Shown piece after piece: positions 1-6,790 of a stretch of 11,985 nucleotides of DNA. Origin of the DNA: CAIXRL01 sp964619155. Its GTDB lineage: Bacteria > Eisenbacteria > RBG-16-71-46. The stretch spans positions 1-11,985 of the forward strand of contig CAZUEM010000110.1 in assembly GCA_964619155.1 (NCBI GenBank). The letters run 5' to 3'. Every line of letters begins with the position of its first letter. Position 1 is the stretch's first letter. The translations under genes and the position numbers were made by a program. The notes below the pieces were generated by a model that saw only the letters and a list, made by a program, of their open reading frames with translations, was not told where the DNA came from and made no database searches.

Positions 1-82
1 CCGCGGGGGCGGGCGGTAACGCCGCCGCCGCGGCGAGCAGGGCCGCGGCCGCGAGCGCGGCCCGTGCGCGCGCGGCGCTCAT
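1..82 (-). CDS. N-terminus of an exported protein (partial, runs off left edge)
   Basis: Reading leftward from the ATG whose complement lies at 80-82, the frame stays open for 27 codons to the window edge. The encoded stretch begins MSAARARAALAAAALL and continues with more Ala, then LPPAPA. This is a classic signal peptide: a short Arg-containing n-region, an Ala/Leu hydrophobic core and a small-residue c-region. The mature protein would lie in the periplasm or outside the cell, and its function cannot be read from what is present. The start overlaps the stop of the upstream phosphodiesterase-family gene as ATGA (79-82), so the two genes are almost certainly one transcript with coupled translation. 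The overlap plus signal peptide make the start convincing; the product is unknown. Confidence 0.6.
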   Translation of the reverse strand, partial: MSAARARAALAAAALLAAAAALPPAPA

Positions 83-1236
83 CCCGAGCACCGCAGTTCC
101 GCGACGATCGGCGCGTGGTCGCTGGCGAGGCCGGGGCCGTCGAGGCCGTGCACGGTGCGGCCCGTGCCGCCGCGCCAGCCGCGGCCGCAGATCCAGTCGA
201 GCCGCAGCGCCCCGCGGTGCACCGCCCAGCTGAGCAGCGCCCCGGCGGGGAGTCGCACCAGCGCGGGCAGGCGCTGCAGCTCCTCGAGCCGGTCGTCGCG
301 CAGCTGCAGCGTCGGCGCGAAATCCACGAACGGCTCCCAGGTGAAGCCGGCCTCGCGCAGCACGTCGAAGAGCGGCTCGTGCGCGAAGCCGCGGTCGGGC
401 CGCGTCAGCCGCTCGCGCAGCGCGCCGCCCGGCATCACGAGCAGCGCCGCCGCGCCGTGCAGCGCCGAGTGCCAGAGGCCGCGGTCGAACGTGTGCGTGT
501 TGAAGTCGCCCGCGAGCACGACCGGGCGCTTCTCGTGGCCGAGCGCGGCGGCGAGCACGTGCGCCTGCGCCGCGCGGTGGCCGCGCGTGCGGTGCACCTC
601 GAGGTGCGCGGCCACGGCCACGAACGGCCGCCCGGGCCGCAGCACCTCGACCGCGAGCGCGACGTGCCGGCCGACCATGCGCTCGAGGTCGAACTGCAGC
701 TTCCGCGGGCTCGGCAGCTCGATCACCCGCGCCTCGCCGAGCGGCCAGCGCGAGAGCACCGCGACGCCGAAGAGGCCCTCCTCGTTCCCGCGCCCCGCGG
801 CCATGCGCAGGTCGTCGTCGCGCCCGGGCGTGGTTTCGAGGAAGAGCGGCGCCCAGGCGGCGTGCAGCCCGAGCGCGCGCGCGAGGTCGAACGCGACGTC
901 GCGGTTCGCCGCCCGCGCGCAGCCGAGGTCCACCTCCTCGAGCGCGATGACGTCCGCGCCCGCGAGCTCGGGATGCCCGAGCAGGGCGCGCTCGACCTGC
1001 TCGTACCAGTTGCCGTGCTCGATGTTCCACTGCACGAACGCGACGCGGTCGTCCGCCTTCGCGGGCCCCGGTTCGCCGGGCGGGGACCAGCGGCGAACGG
1101 TGCGCAGCAGCCGCTCGAAGCGCGGGCAGAGCGACTCCCATTCGGGCGAGCGGTGCAGCGCCTCGAGCGTCGCGTGGGGCCGGACCGCCTCGGCGAGCGC
1201 CCGGCACTCCGCCAGCAGCAGGGGGTCGCGGGACAT
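79..1236 (-). CDS. Endonuclease/exonuclease/phosphatase (EEP) family protein
   Basis: The product is 385 aa and belongs to the EEP (DNase I-like, exonuclease III-like) fold, whose members hydrolyse phosphodiester or phosphomonoester bonds using a divalent metal. The full set of active-site motifs is visible: QWNIEHGN at residues 69-76 (metal/phosphate Asn), ALEEVDLG at 98-105 (metal Glu), AAHLEVHR near 209-216 (His), AGDFNTH at 242-248 (catalytic Asp and Asn), LDWI at 346-349 and SDHAP at 372-376 (terminal Asp-His pair). The extra N-terminal segment of about 65 residues before the first motif is of unknown role. There is no signal peptide, so it is probably cytoplasmic. Substrate cannot be assigned: the family includes nucleases, lipid phosphatases and sphingomyelinase-like enzymes. 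No Shine-Dalgarno is obvious before the ATG. Its stop overlaps the start of the next gene as ATGA. Confidence 0.88.
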   Translation of the reverse strand: MSRDPLLLAECRALAEAVRPHATLEALHRSPEWESLCPRFERLLRTVRRWSPPGEPGPAKADDRVAFVQWNIEHGNWYEQVERALLGHPELAGADVIALEEVDLGCARAANRDVAFDLARALGLHAAWAPLFLETTPGRDDDLRMAAGRGNEEGLFGVAVLSRWPLGEARVIELPSPRKLQFDLERMVGRHVALAVEVLRPGRPFVAVAAHLEVHRTRGHRAAQAHVLAAALGHEKRPVVLAGDFNTHTFDRGLWHSALHGAAALLVMPGGALRERLTRPDRGFAHEPLFDVLREAGFTWEPFVDFAPTLQLRDDRLEELQRLPALVRLPAGALLSWAVHRGALRLDWICGRGWRGGTGRTVHGLDGPGLASDHAPIVAELRCSG

Positions 1237-1280
1237 GCGAAGAGGCTAATCGAAAGGCCCGGCGGCGCGGAAACCCGGGA

Positions 1281-1298
1281 GAACCGGCGGACCGGTTC
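1281..1298. promoter_or_regulatory. Perfect 7-bp dyad, candidate operator
   Basis: GAACCGG, a 4-nt spacer CGGA, then CCGGTTC form a perfect inverted repeat in the 175-bp spacer between the divergent EEP and MoxR genes. It ends 18 bp before the proposed -35 of the MoxR promoter and lies about 45 bp upstream of the EEP start, a position suited to a regulator acting on one or both genes. It could also simply be a hairpin or chance in GC-rich DNA. Confidence 0.35.
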
Positions 1299-1316
1299 CG
1301 GCGCACCGGGCGGCTC

Positions 1317-1345
1317 TTGGCCGCGGCGTCCGCCCGCACTAGACT
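1317..1345 (+). promoter_or_regulatory. Sigma70-like promoter of the MoxR gene
   Basis: TTGGCC at 1317-1322 (4 of 6 to TTGACA) and TAGACT at 1340-1345 (4 of 6 to TATAAT) are separated by exactly 17 bp, and the next start codon on this strand is 1412. Transcription would begin near 1352, giving a leader of about 60 nt that contains the ribosome binding site GAAGAGG at 1395-1401. The -10 hexamer and its GC-rich downstream block recur before the gene at 10760. Confidence 0.5.
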
Positions 1346-1411
1346 GCCGCCCTTCCGAAACGACCCCCCGAGCCGGCCGCACCGGCACCCGACCGAAGAG
1401 GTACCGCCCCC

Positions 1412-2926
1412 ATGACCCGACCCCGCACCTTCGGCGAACTCAAGGCCAGCGGATACCACCCGCGCTCCGTCAAGGACGAGCTGCGCGCCAACGTCATCGC
1501 GCGCCTGCGCTCGGGCGCGCCGCTGTTCCCGAACGTCGTCGGCTACGAGCACACCGTCGAACCGCAGATCGTCAACGCCGTCCTGTCGCGGCACGACTTC
1601 ATCCTGCTCGGCCTGCGCGGCCAGGCGAAGACGCGCATCCTGCGCTCGCTCGCGCAGTTCCTCGACGAGTGGGTCCCGGCGCTCGAGGGCTGCCCGCTCA
1701 ACAGCGACCCGTTCCGGCCGCTCACGCACCACGCGCGGCAGCTGCTCGACGTGCACGGCGACGCCGCGCCGGTCCGCTGGATCCACCGCGACGCGCGCTA
1801 CCAGGAGAAGCTGGCCACGCCCGACGTCACGATCGCCGACCTCATCGGCGACATCGACCCGATCAAGGCGGCGACGCTCAAGCTCGACTACTCCGACGAG
1901 CGCGTCATCCACTACGGCATCATCCCGCGCACGAACCGCGGGATCTTCGCCATCAACGAGCTGCCGGACCTGCAACCGCGCATCCAGGTCGGCCTGCTGA
2001 ACATGCTCGAGGAGAAGGACTTCCAGATCCGCGGCTTCCCGGTGCGGATCCCGCTCGACGTGGCGATGGTGTTCAGCGCGAACCCCGAGGACTACACGAA
2101 CCGCGGCAACATCATCACGCCGCTGCGCGACCGCATCAATTCGCAGATCGTCACGCACTACCCGCAGACGCGCGAGCAGGGCGTCGCGATCACGCGCCAG
2201 GAGGCGTGGACGGAGCGAAGCGCCGGCGTCGAAGTGGTGGTGCCGTCGTTCATGCGCGACCTCGTCGAGGAGGTCGCGATCCAGGCGCGCCGGAGCGAGT
2301 ACGTGGACCAGAACTCGGGCGTCTCGGCGCGGCTGCCCATCGCGCTGCTCGAGAACCTGGTGAGCAACGCCGAGCGGCGCGGCCTCGTCACCGGCGAGAA
2401 GCGCGTGGTGACCCGCGTGTGCGACCTGCAGCACGCGGTGAGCGCGGTGAGCGGCAAGGTCGAGCTGGTGCTCGAGGGCGAGCAGGAGGGCGCGCAGAAC
2501 GTGGCGCGCGCGCTGCTCGGGCGCGGCGTCAAGGCGATCTTCAACCAGTCGTTCCCCGACGCGTTCAAGCCGCGCCGCGCGCGCGGCCGCGGCGCGTCCG
2601 CGCCGCCGGCGGACGACGAGGACGCGAAGGCGAACGCCGAGTACCGGCCGGTGCTCGAGTGGTTCGCGGGCGGCCAGAACCTCTCGATCGGCGACGACCT
2701 GGGCGCGGCCCAGTACGCGGCCGAGCTGCGGCGCGTGAAGGGGCTGGCCGAGCTGGCGTCGAAGTACCTCGAGCCCGCGGACGCCGACGAGCACGCGGTG
2801 GCGATGGAGCTGGTGCTCGAGGGCCTGCACCAGAGCTCGATGCTCTCGCGCGAGCGCACCGACGCGGCGCGCACCGAGTACAAGGACATGCTGAAAAGCA
2901 TGCTCTCGGGCCTCGGCGACGACTGA
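1412..2926 (+). CDS. MoxR-type AAA+ ATPase (Mg-chelatase ChlI-like)
   Basis: The 504-aa product is an AAA+ ATPase of the MoxR/Mg-chelatase class; such ATPases work with a VWA-domain partner to remodel proteins or insert metals. A relaxed MoxR-style P-loop, GLRGQAKT, is at residues 67-74 (the family has GxPGxAKT rather than GK[ST]). The Walker B position reads GIFAINELPDL at 177-187, so Asn182-Glu183 replaces the usual Asp-Glu. Sensor 1 lies in SANPEDYTNRG (222-232), PLRDRI (237-242) holds the likely arginine finger, and SGVSARL (302-308) the sensor 2 region. The C-terminal 120 residues, after an Arg/Asp-rich linker near 387-405, are helical and unassigned. GAAGAGG at 1395-1401 sits 10 nt before the ATG. 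The next gene begins within about 10 bp of the stop. The probable partner is the VWA protein at 8668-9759, not the adjacent gene. Confidence 0.87.
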   Translation: MTRPRTFGELKASGYHPRSVKDELRANVIARLRSGAPLFPNVVGYEHTVEPQIVNAVLSRHDFILLGLRGQAKTRILRSLAQFLDEWVPALEGCPLNSDPFRPLTHHARQLLDVHGDAAPVRWIHRDARYQEKLATPDVTIADLIGDIDPIKAATLKLDYSDERVIHYGIIPRTNRGIFAINELPDLQPRIQVGLLNMLEEKDFQIRGFPVRIPLDVAMVFSANPEDYTNRGNIITPLRDRINSQIVTHYPQTREQGVAITRQEAWTERSAGVEVVVPSFMRDLVEEVAIQARRSEYVDQNSGVSARLPIALLENLVSNAERRGLVTGEKRVVTRVCDLQHAVSAVSGKVELVLEGEQEGAQNVARALLGRGVKAIFNQSFPDAFKPRRARGRGASAPPADDEDAKANAEYRPVLEWFAGGQNLSIGDDLGAAQYAAELRRVKGLAELASKYLEPADADEHAVAMELVLEGLHQSSMLSRERTDAARTEYKDMLKSMLSGLGDD

Positions 2927-2936
2927 GGTGCACGCC

Positions 2937-4217
2937 GTGCCGATCCTCGTGACGGCGGTCCTCCGCCCGGGCGCCCCGGCGCTGGCCGCGGCGCTGATCG
3001 TCGCGGCGGCCCTGGCCGCCCCGCCCGCACGCGCGCAGTGGACTCGGGCCGAGGCCGTGCCCGCGAACGTCTTCTACGCGGTGTTCGCGACCGGCGACAC
3101 GGTCGTCGCCGGCGCGGATTCGGTCGTGTGGACGAGCGTGGATGGCGGCGCGAGCTGGTCGGCGTCGGCGCCGGTCGGTGCACCGCCCGCCGCGACGGAC
3201 GCCGTGTGGTTCCGTCACGGCCGGCTGTGGGCGGGCACGAGCGGGCAGGGCGTGTTCACGAGCGACGACCTGGGCGCGAGCTGGCAACCGCGCAGCGACG
3301 GCCTCGCGGGCGGACTGTTCAACAGCCACCTCTGGCTGCTCTCGTTCGCCGAGCGGGGCGATTCGCTTTACGCGGGCACGGGGGGGGCGGGCGTGTTCGT
3401 GCGCCCCCTCGACGGCTCGGGGCCATGGCACCCCACCGGCTCGCAGCTCGTGGCGAACCAGTCGGGCGGCGTCGAGGATCTCGCCGTGCATGTCGGGCGC
3501 ATGCTGGCCGCCGGCGGCGCGAACGGCACGGTCCACCGCAACGAGGGGGGTGCGCCCTGGATCCAGATGTTCCTCGACAACAACGGCCTCCAGCCCGGGC
3601 TGGCGGTTTTCGCGGCCGAATGGACGGGCGGCTCCTGGCTGGTGGGCACGGATCACGGCTTCTACCGCAGCGCCGACGGGGCGGGCGCCTGGAGCTTCGC
3701 CGGGCTCAACCTGGGAAGCACACTCGACAGCCGCCTCGCGTCCGCGGGCGGCCGAACGTTCGCTTGCGTGAACCGCACGAGCGGCGGCGTGTTCCGCTGG
3801 ACGCGAGACGACGGGCTCACGTGGAACGCGATGGAGACCATACCGTCGTGGGCGAGCGAACTGGCGCTGCAGGGGAACCGCCTGTGGGCCGCGCGCGCGG
3901 ACGGCCTGTGGTACCGCGACGTCGCCACGCTCGACGCGCCGCCGCCCGCGCCGCGCGCGGGCGCGCTCGCCGTGCGCGGCGCGCATCCCGTGCGCGGCGG
4001 CGAGGCGATCGTCGGTTTCGGCCTCGCCGCGGGGGGCGAGGTGCGCCTCGAGGTCTTCGACGTCTCCGGGCGCCGAGTTCGCGCGACCGAACTCGCGCTG
4101 CCCTCCGGAAACCACGAGGTGGCCCTCGACGTGCGGAATCTCGCGCCCGGCGTCTACCTCGCCCGGCTGCTGGCGCCCGGGCGGAACGAGTCGCTGCGCT
4201 TCGCGCGGCTGGATTGA
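2937..4217 (+). CDS. Exported Asp-box beta-propeller protein with C-terminal FlgD/Por-like sorting domain
   Basis: Counting from this GTG, a signal peptide occupies about residues 1-33 (Ala/Leu core ending PARAQ). The body has regularly spaced Asp-box motifs typical of BNR/sialidase-like beta-propellers: SVDGGASW near 67-74, SDDLGASW near 109-116, SADGAGAW near 245-252 and TRDDGLTW near 289-296. After a Pro/Ala linker at about 334-341 the last 80 residues resemble a FlgD Ig-like or Por secretion sorting domain, with LEVFDVSGRRVR, a later LAPGVYLARLL and a short basic end. It is probably surface-bound or secreted; Asp-box propellers are scaffolds, so no enzymatic role is claimed. GTG 2937 was chosen because GAGG at 2925-2928 lies 8 nt before it; GTG 2928 in the same frame is possible. 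It directly follows the MoxR stop. Confidence 0.8.
   Translation: MPILVTAVLRPGAPALAAALIVAAALAAPPARAQWTRAEAVPANVFYAVFATGDTVVAGADSVVWTSVDGGASWSASAPVGAPPAATDAVWFRHGRLWAGTSGQGVFTSDDLGASWQPRSDGLAGGLFNSHLWLLSFAERGDSLYAGTGGAGVFVRPLDGSGPWHPTGSQLVANQSGGVEDLAVHVGRMLAAGGANGTVHRNEGGAPWIQMFLDNNGLQPGLAVFAAEWTGGSWLVGTDHGFYRSADGAGAWSFAGLNLGSTLDSRLASAGGRTFACVNRTSGGVFRWTRDDGLTWNAMETIPSWASELALQGNRLWAARADGLWYRDVATLDAPPPAPRAGALAVRGAHPVRGGEAIVGFGLAAGGEVRLEVFDVSGRRVRATELALPSGNHEVALDVRNLAPGVYLARLLAPGRNESLRFARLD
3380..3387 (+). repeat. Run of eight G inside the beta-propeller gene
   Basis: Eight consecutive G residues encode part of the GTGGAG stretch in the propeller. It is the longest single-base run I noticed in the window and lies about 440 bp into a gene for a surface-exposed protein, where slippage would truncate the product. 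In GC-rich DNA with Gly codons it may carry no function. Confidence 0.5.
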
Positions 4218-4242
4218 ACGGACCGGACCGAGGGCCCGGCGC

Positions 4243-4950
4243 GTGATTCCCTGGCGGCGGCTGGACGGCGCCACGCTCGCGGGCGAAGCCCGGGAGCTCG
4301 TGCTCTACCAGCGCGACACGGAGTTCGTGATCCGCGTCGGCCCGCACGCCCTGATGAGCAGCGCCGCGCACGGCTCCGAGGAAGCCCTGGCGGAAGCGGC
4401 GTGCGCGCGCGTCCACGGCCGCCCGGGCGCACGCGTGCTGGTCGGCGGGCTCGGCATGGGCTTCACGCTCGCGGCGGCGCTGCGCGGCCTGCCCGCGGGC
4501 GCGCGCGTCGAGGTGGCCGAGCTGGCGCCGGCGGTCGTCGAGTGGAACCGCGGACCGCTCGCCCACCTGGCCGGCCGGCCGCTCGAGGACCCGCGCGTGA
4601 CCGTCCACGAGGGCGACGTCGCCGATCGCATCCGGGCCGCTCGCGCGGCGTGGGACGCCATCCTGCTCGACGTGGACAACGGGCCCGACGCCCTCACGGT
4701 CGCGGCCAACGACCGCCTGTACTCCGGCGCGGGCCTCGGCGCGGCGTTCGCCGCGCTGCGCGCGGGTGGCGTGCTGGGCGTGTGGTCCGTCCAGCCCGAC
4801 GACGCGTTCACGGGCCGGCTCGCGCGGGCCGGCTTCGCCGTGGAGGAGCGGCGCGCGCGCGCGCGGCGCGGCAAGGGCGGCCGGCACACGCTCTGGCTCG
4901 CGACGCGGACGGGCGGCGGCGCGGGTGCGCCGCGGATGCCGAATCGCTGA
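4243..4950 (+). CDS. Spermidine synthase-like protein (Rossmann methyltransferase fold)
   Basis: The 235-aa product resembles the catalytic domain of spermidine synthases, which transfer an aminopropyl group from decarboxylated SAM to putrescine. The nucleotide-binding loop is VLVGGLGMGF (65-74), the acidic end of strand 2 is VAELAP (91-96), then HEGDVADRI (122-130) and DAILLDVDNGPDAL (138-151). True polyamine synthases have an Asp-x-[ST]-Asp-Pro type segment with a catalytic second Asp; here it reads DVDNGPD, with Asn146 in the approximate place of that Asp, so aminopropyl transfer is doubtful and another SAM-family reaction is possible. The GTG start is supported by GAGGG at 4230-4234, 8 nt upstream. 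It lies 25 bp after the propeller gene, in the same orientation, and probably shares its transcript. The Arg/Gly/Ala-rich tail is likely disordered. Confidence 0.75.
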   Translation: MIPWRRLDGATLAGEARELVLYQRDTEFVIRVGPHALMSSAAHGSEEALAEAACARVHGRPGARVLVGGLGMGFTLAAALRGLPAGARVEVAELAPAVVEWNRGPLAHLAGRPLEDPRVTVHEGDVADRIRAARAAWDAILLDVDNGPDALTVAANDRLYSGAGLGAAFAALRAGGVLGVWSVQPDDAFTGRLARAGFAVEERRARARRGKGGRHTLWLATRTGGGAGAPRMPNR

Positions 4951-4957
4951 AGGTCAC

Positions 4958-6709
4958 TCAGCGTCGCGGCTTCGGTTCGCGCCTCGCGACCGCCTCGCGG
5001 CCGTCCGCGCCGGTGAGCCGCAGGCGCGGCTCGCCCTTCGCGTCCGCGTAGGGCTCGAGCCGCAGGGCCGCCCCCGTCAGCAGGTCCCACGCGACGAGGC
5101 CGCCCTCGGCCGCCGGCGCGACCGGCAGGATCGCCGGCGCGGGCCGGCCCTCGCCGAACGCGACGTCGATCAGCCCGCCCTTCATCCACGCGAGCGAGGC
5201 GTCGCGCGTCCCGCGCGGGCCCGCGAACCGCACGTACGTGCGCTGGCCGCCGTCCAGCCACGGCAGCGGCACCGTGCCGTCGATCGCGATCGAGCGCACG
5301 CCGCCGACAGCCTTCGCGGCGTCCGCGACCTGCGCGAGCAGCGGCGCCTTCCAGGCCGCGCGCTCGGGCTCGAGCAGCGCCGCGTCGAGGGCCCCGTCGG
5401 CGCCCGCGACGGCGGCGCGCAGGATGTCGCCGGCGCGGCCTTCGGCGAGCGCGCGCGCCCCGGTCGAGTCGCTCCCGAGCAGCAGCGACAGGACGGACTC
5501 GCCCGCGATCCCGGCGCGCAGCCCCGCGCCGTCGGCGACCAGCGCGATGCGGCCGTCGGTTCCCGCGAGCCAGTCGCCGGCCAGCGCGTGCAGCCGGGCG
5601 GCGGGCCAGCGCGCGGTCTCGGGCGGCATCGCCGCGGGCCGCCCCGCGGCGATGGCCCACAGCGCGCGCAGCGCCCGGACCGTCGGCAGGCCGCGGCCCC
5701 AGCTCTCGCCCGCGCACGTCACGGCGACGATGCGCCCGCCGCGCCGGGGCTCGAACCAGACGAGCGCGTGGTAGCCGGGCACGTCGCCGCCCAGCTGCAC
5801 GAAGCCGCCCTGCGCGAGCGGCGCGCGCCACGCCCCGAAGCCGTAGTCGAACCAGCCGCCCGTGCCGACGCGGGCGGCGAGCAGCGTGTCGAGCGCCGCG
5901 CGCGGGATCGGGCCGTCGCCCTGCAGCGCGCGCGCCCAGCGCCACAGGTCGCGCGCGGTCGTGACGAGGTCACCCGCGCCCGAGCCCGCCCAGGCCTGCC
6001 GCCACTCGCGGTAGCCGGGCAGCCATTTCCACTCGTTGCGCCCGTCGGCCCGGTCGCGCACCCCGCGCGCGTACGCCGCGCCGAGCCCGGTGTCGCGCAT
6101 CCCGAGCGGGCGGAACAGCAGCGAGTCCGCGAGGCGGGGCAGCGGCACGCCGGTCGCGTTCTCGCACGAGGCCGCGAGCAGCTGGAAGCCGGCGTTGGAG
6201 TAGACGAACCGCGCGCCCGGCGCGGCCGCGAGCGGCTCGGCGAGCGTCGCGCGCAGCACGCGCTCGCGCGGGTCGGTCTCGGCGACGCCGGCGGCGTCCG
6301 CCGGCAGCCCCGAGGTGTGGGAGAGCAGTTGGCGCAGCGTGATCGCGCGCTTGTCGGCCGGGACGCCCGGCACGTGGCGTTCGAGCGGGTCGTCGAGCGC
6401 GAGCACGCCGCGTTCGGCGAGCATCACGACGAGCGCCGCCGTGACGCTCTTGGCGATCGAGCCCGCGGCGAAGCCCGTCGCGTAGCCGACCGGACGCCCC
6501 TTCGCGTCGGCCGCCCCGGCCGACCGCGAGAGCAGGAGCGACTCGCCCTCGGCGGCCACCATCTGCCCGGTGAAGCCGAAGGCCGCGAGGCCGGCGCCCC
6601 AGGCCTGCAGCGAGTCGCGCGCGCCGGCCGTGGCGGCGGCGCCCGGGCGGGCGGCGAGAAGGAGCAGGGCGAGGGCCGCGAAGGCGGTGCGGAAGGCGCG
6701 GGCGGGCAT
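4958..6709 (-). CDS. Exported serine hydrolase, class C beta-lactamase/PBP-like
   Basis: The product (583 aa from the ATG at 6709) has a signal peptide of about 26 residues (Ala/Leu core, ARPGAAA end) and an SxxK serine hydrolase domain acting in the periplasm or beyond. The nucleophile motif is SIAK (Ser84, Lys87), followed by LLSHTSGLP (about 128-136) and YSN (170-172). The usual KTG/HxG third motif reads LGGD near 306-309, so the positively charged or His residue is missing, as in some esterase members. After about residue 345 comes a C-terminal region of some 235 aa, resembling the accessory domains often attached to such hydrolases. It could be a peptidase, esterase or transpeptidase relative; a drug-resistance role is not supported. 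ATG 6709 is preferred over GTG 6715 because the promoter -10 ends 7 nt before it and no ribosome binding site is present, suggesting a leaderless message. Confidence 0.85.
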   Translation of the reverse strand: MPARAFRTAFAALALLLLAARPGAAATAGARDSLQAWGAGLAAFGFTGQMVAAEGESLLLSRSAGAADAKGRPVGYATGFAAGSIAKSVTAALVVMLAERGVLALDDPLERHVPGVPADKRAITLRQLLSHTSGLPADAAGVAETDPRERVLRATLAEPLAAAPGARFVYSNAGFQLLAASCENATGVPLPRLADSLLFRPLGMRDTGLGAAYARGVRDRADGRNEWKWLPGYREWRQAWAGSGAGDLVTTARDLWRWARALQGDGPIPRAALDTLLAARVGTGGWFDYGFGAWRAPLAQGGFVQLGGDVPGYHALVWFEPRRGGRIVAVTCAGESWGRGLPTVRALRALWAIAAGRPAAMPPETARWPAARLHALAGDWLAGTDGRIALVADGAGLRAGIAGESVLSLLLGSDSTGARALAEGRAGDILRAAVAGADGALDAALLEPERAAWKAPLLAQVADAAKAVGGVRSIAIDGTVPLPWLDGGQRTYVRFAGPRGTRDASLAWMKGGLIDVAFGEGRPAPAILPVAPAAEGGLVAWDLLTGAALRLEPYADAKGEPRLRLTGADGREAVARREPKPRR

Positions 6710-6716
6710 GCGCACG

Positions 6717-6746
6717 ACTGTAGCCGCGCCTTCGGCGGCGTGTCAT
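6717..6746 (-). promoter_or_regulatory. Promoter of the serine hydrolase gene, probably leaderless
   Basis: On the minus strand ATGACA (complement of 6741-6746, 5 of 6 to TTGACA) and TACAGT (complement of 6717-6722, 4 of 6 to TATAAT) are 18 bp apart. Seven bases separate the -10 from the ATG at 6709, so transcription would start at or next to the start codon. No purine-rich ribosome binding site exists in this gap. The -35 overlaps the -10-like element of the opposing secretin gene. Confidence 0.5.
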
Positions 6747-6757
6747 CATGCGCGCCT
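6744..6757 (+). promoter_or_regulatory. Candidate -10 region of the secretin-methyltransferase unit
   Basis: CATCAT (6744-6749) followed by GCGCGCC and T matches the arrangement seen before 1412, 8668 and 10760: an A/T-containing hexamer, then 5 variable G/C bases, then CC. A start near 6757 gives a leader of about 34 nt with GGAG at 6781-6784, 6 nt before the ATG at 6791. No convincing -35 is visible, so this rests on the repetition alone. Confidence 0.3.
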
Positions 6758-6790
6758 CCCCGCTGGCCGATTCCCGACATGGAGCCGCCC

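Noticed and set aside
64..2952. 962-codon open frame on the plus strand
   Set aside because: It lies antisense to the EEP gene and out of frame with the MoxR gene, both of which have intact family motifs. The translation is Arg/Ala/Pro-rich low complexity, typical of shadow frames in GC-rich DNA.
2565..4274. 569-codon open frame on the minus strand
   Set aside because: It is antisense to the end of the MoxR gene and the propeller gene, with a biased composition and no start signals.
6744..6756. ATGATG on the minus strand inside the divergent spacer as a start for the serine hydrolase
   Set aside because: That ATG is in a frame giving an Arg-rich shadow, and the signal peptide frame begins at 6709.
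4766..6790. Long N-terminal extension of the secretin frame
   Set aside because: The upstream part is antisense to the serine hydrolase and has no recognisable domain. A signal peptide and ribosome binding site place the true start at 6791.
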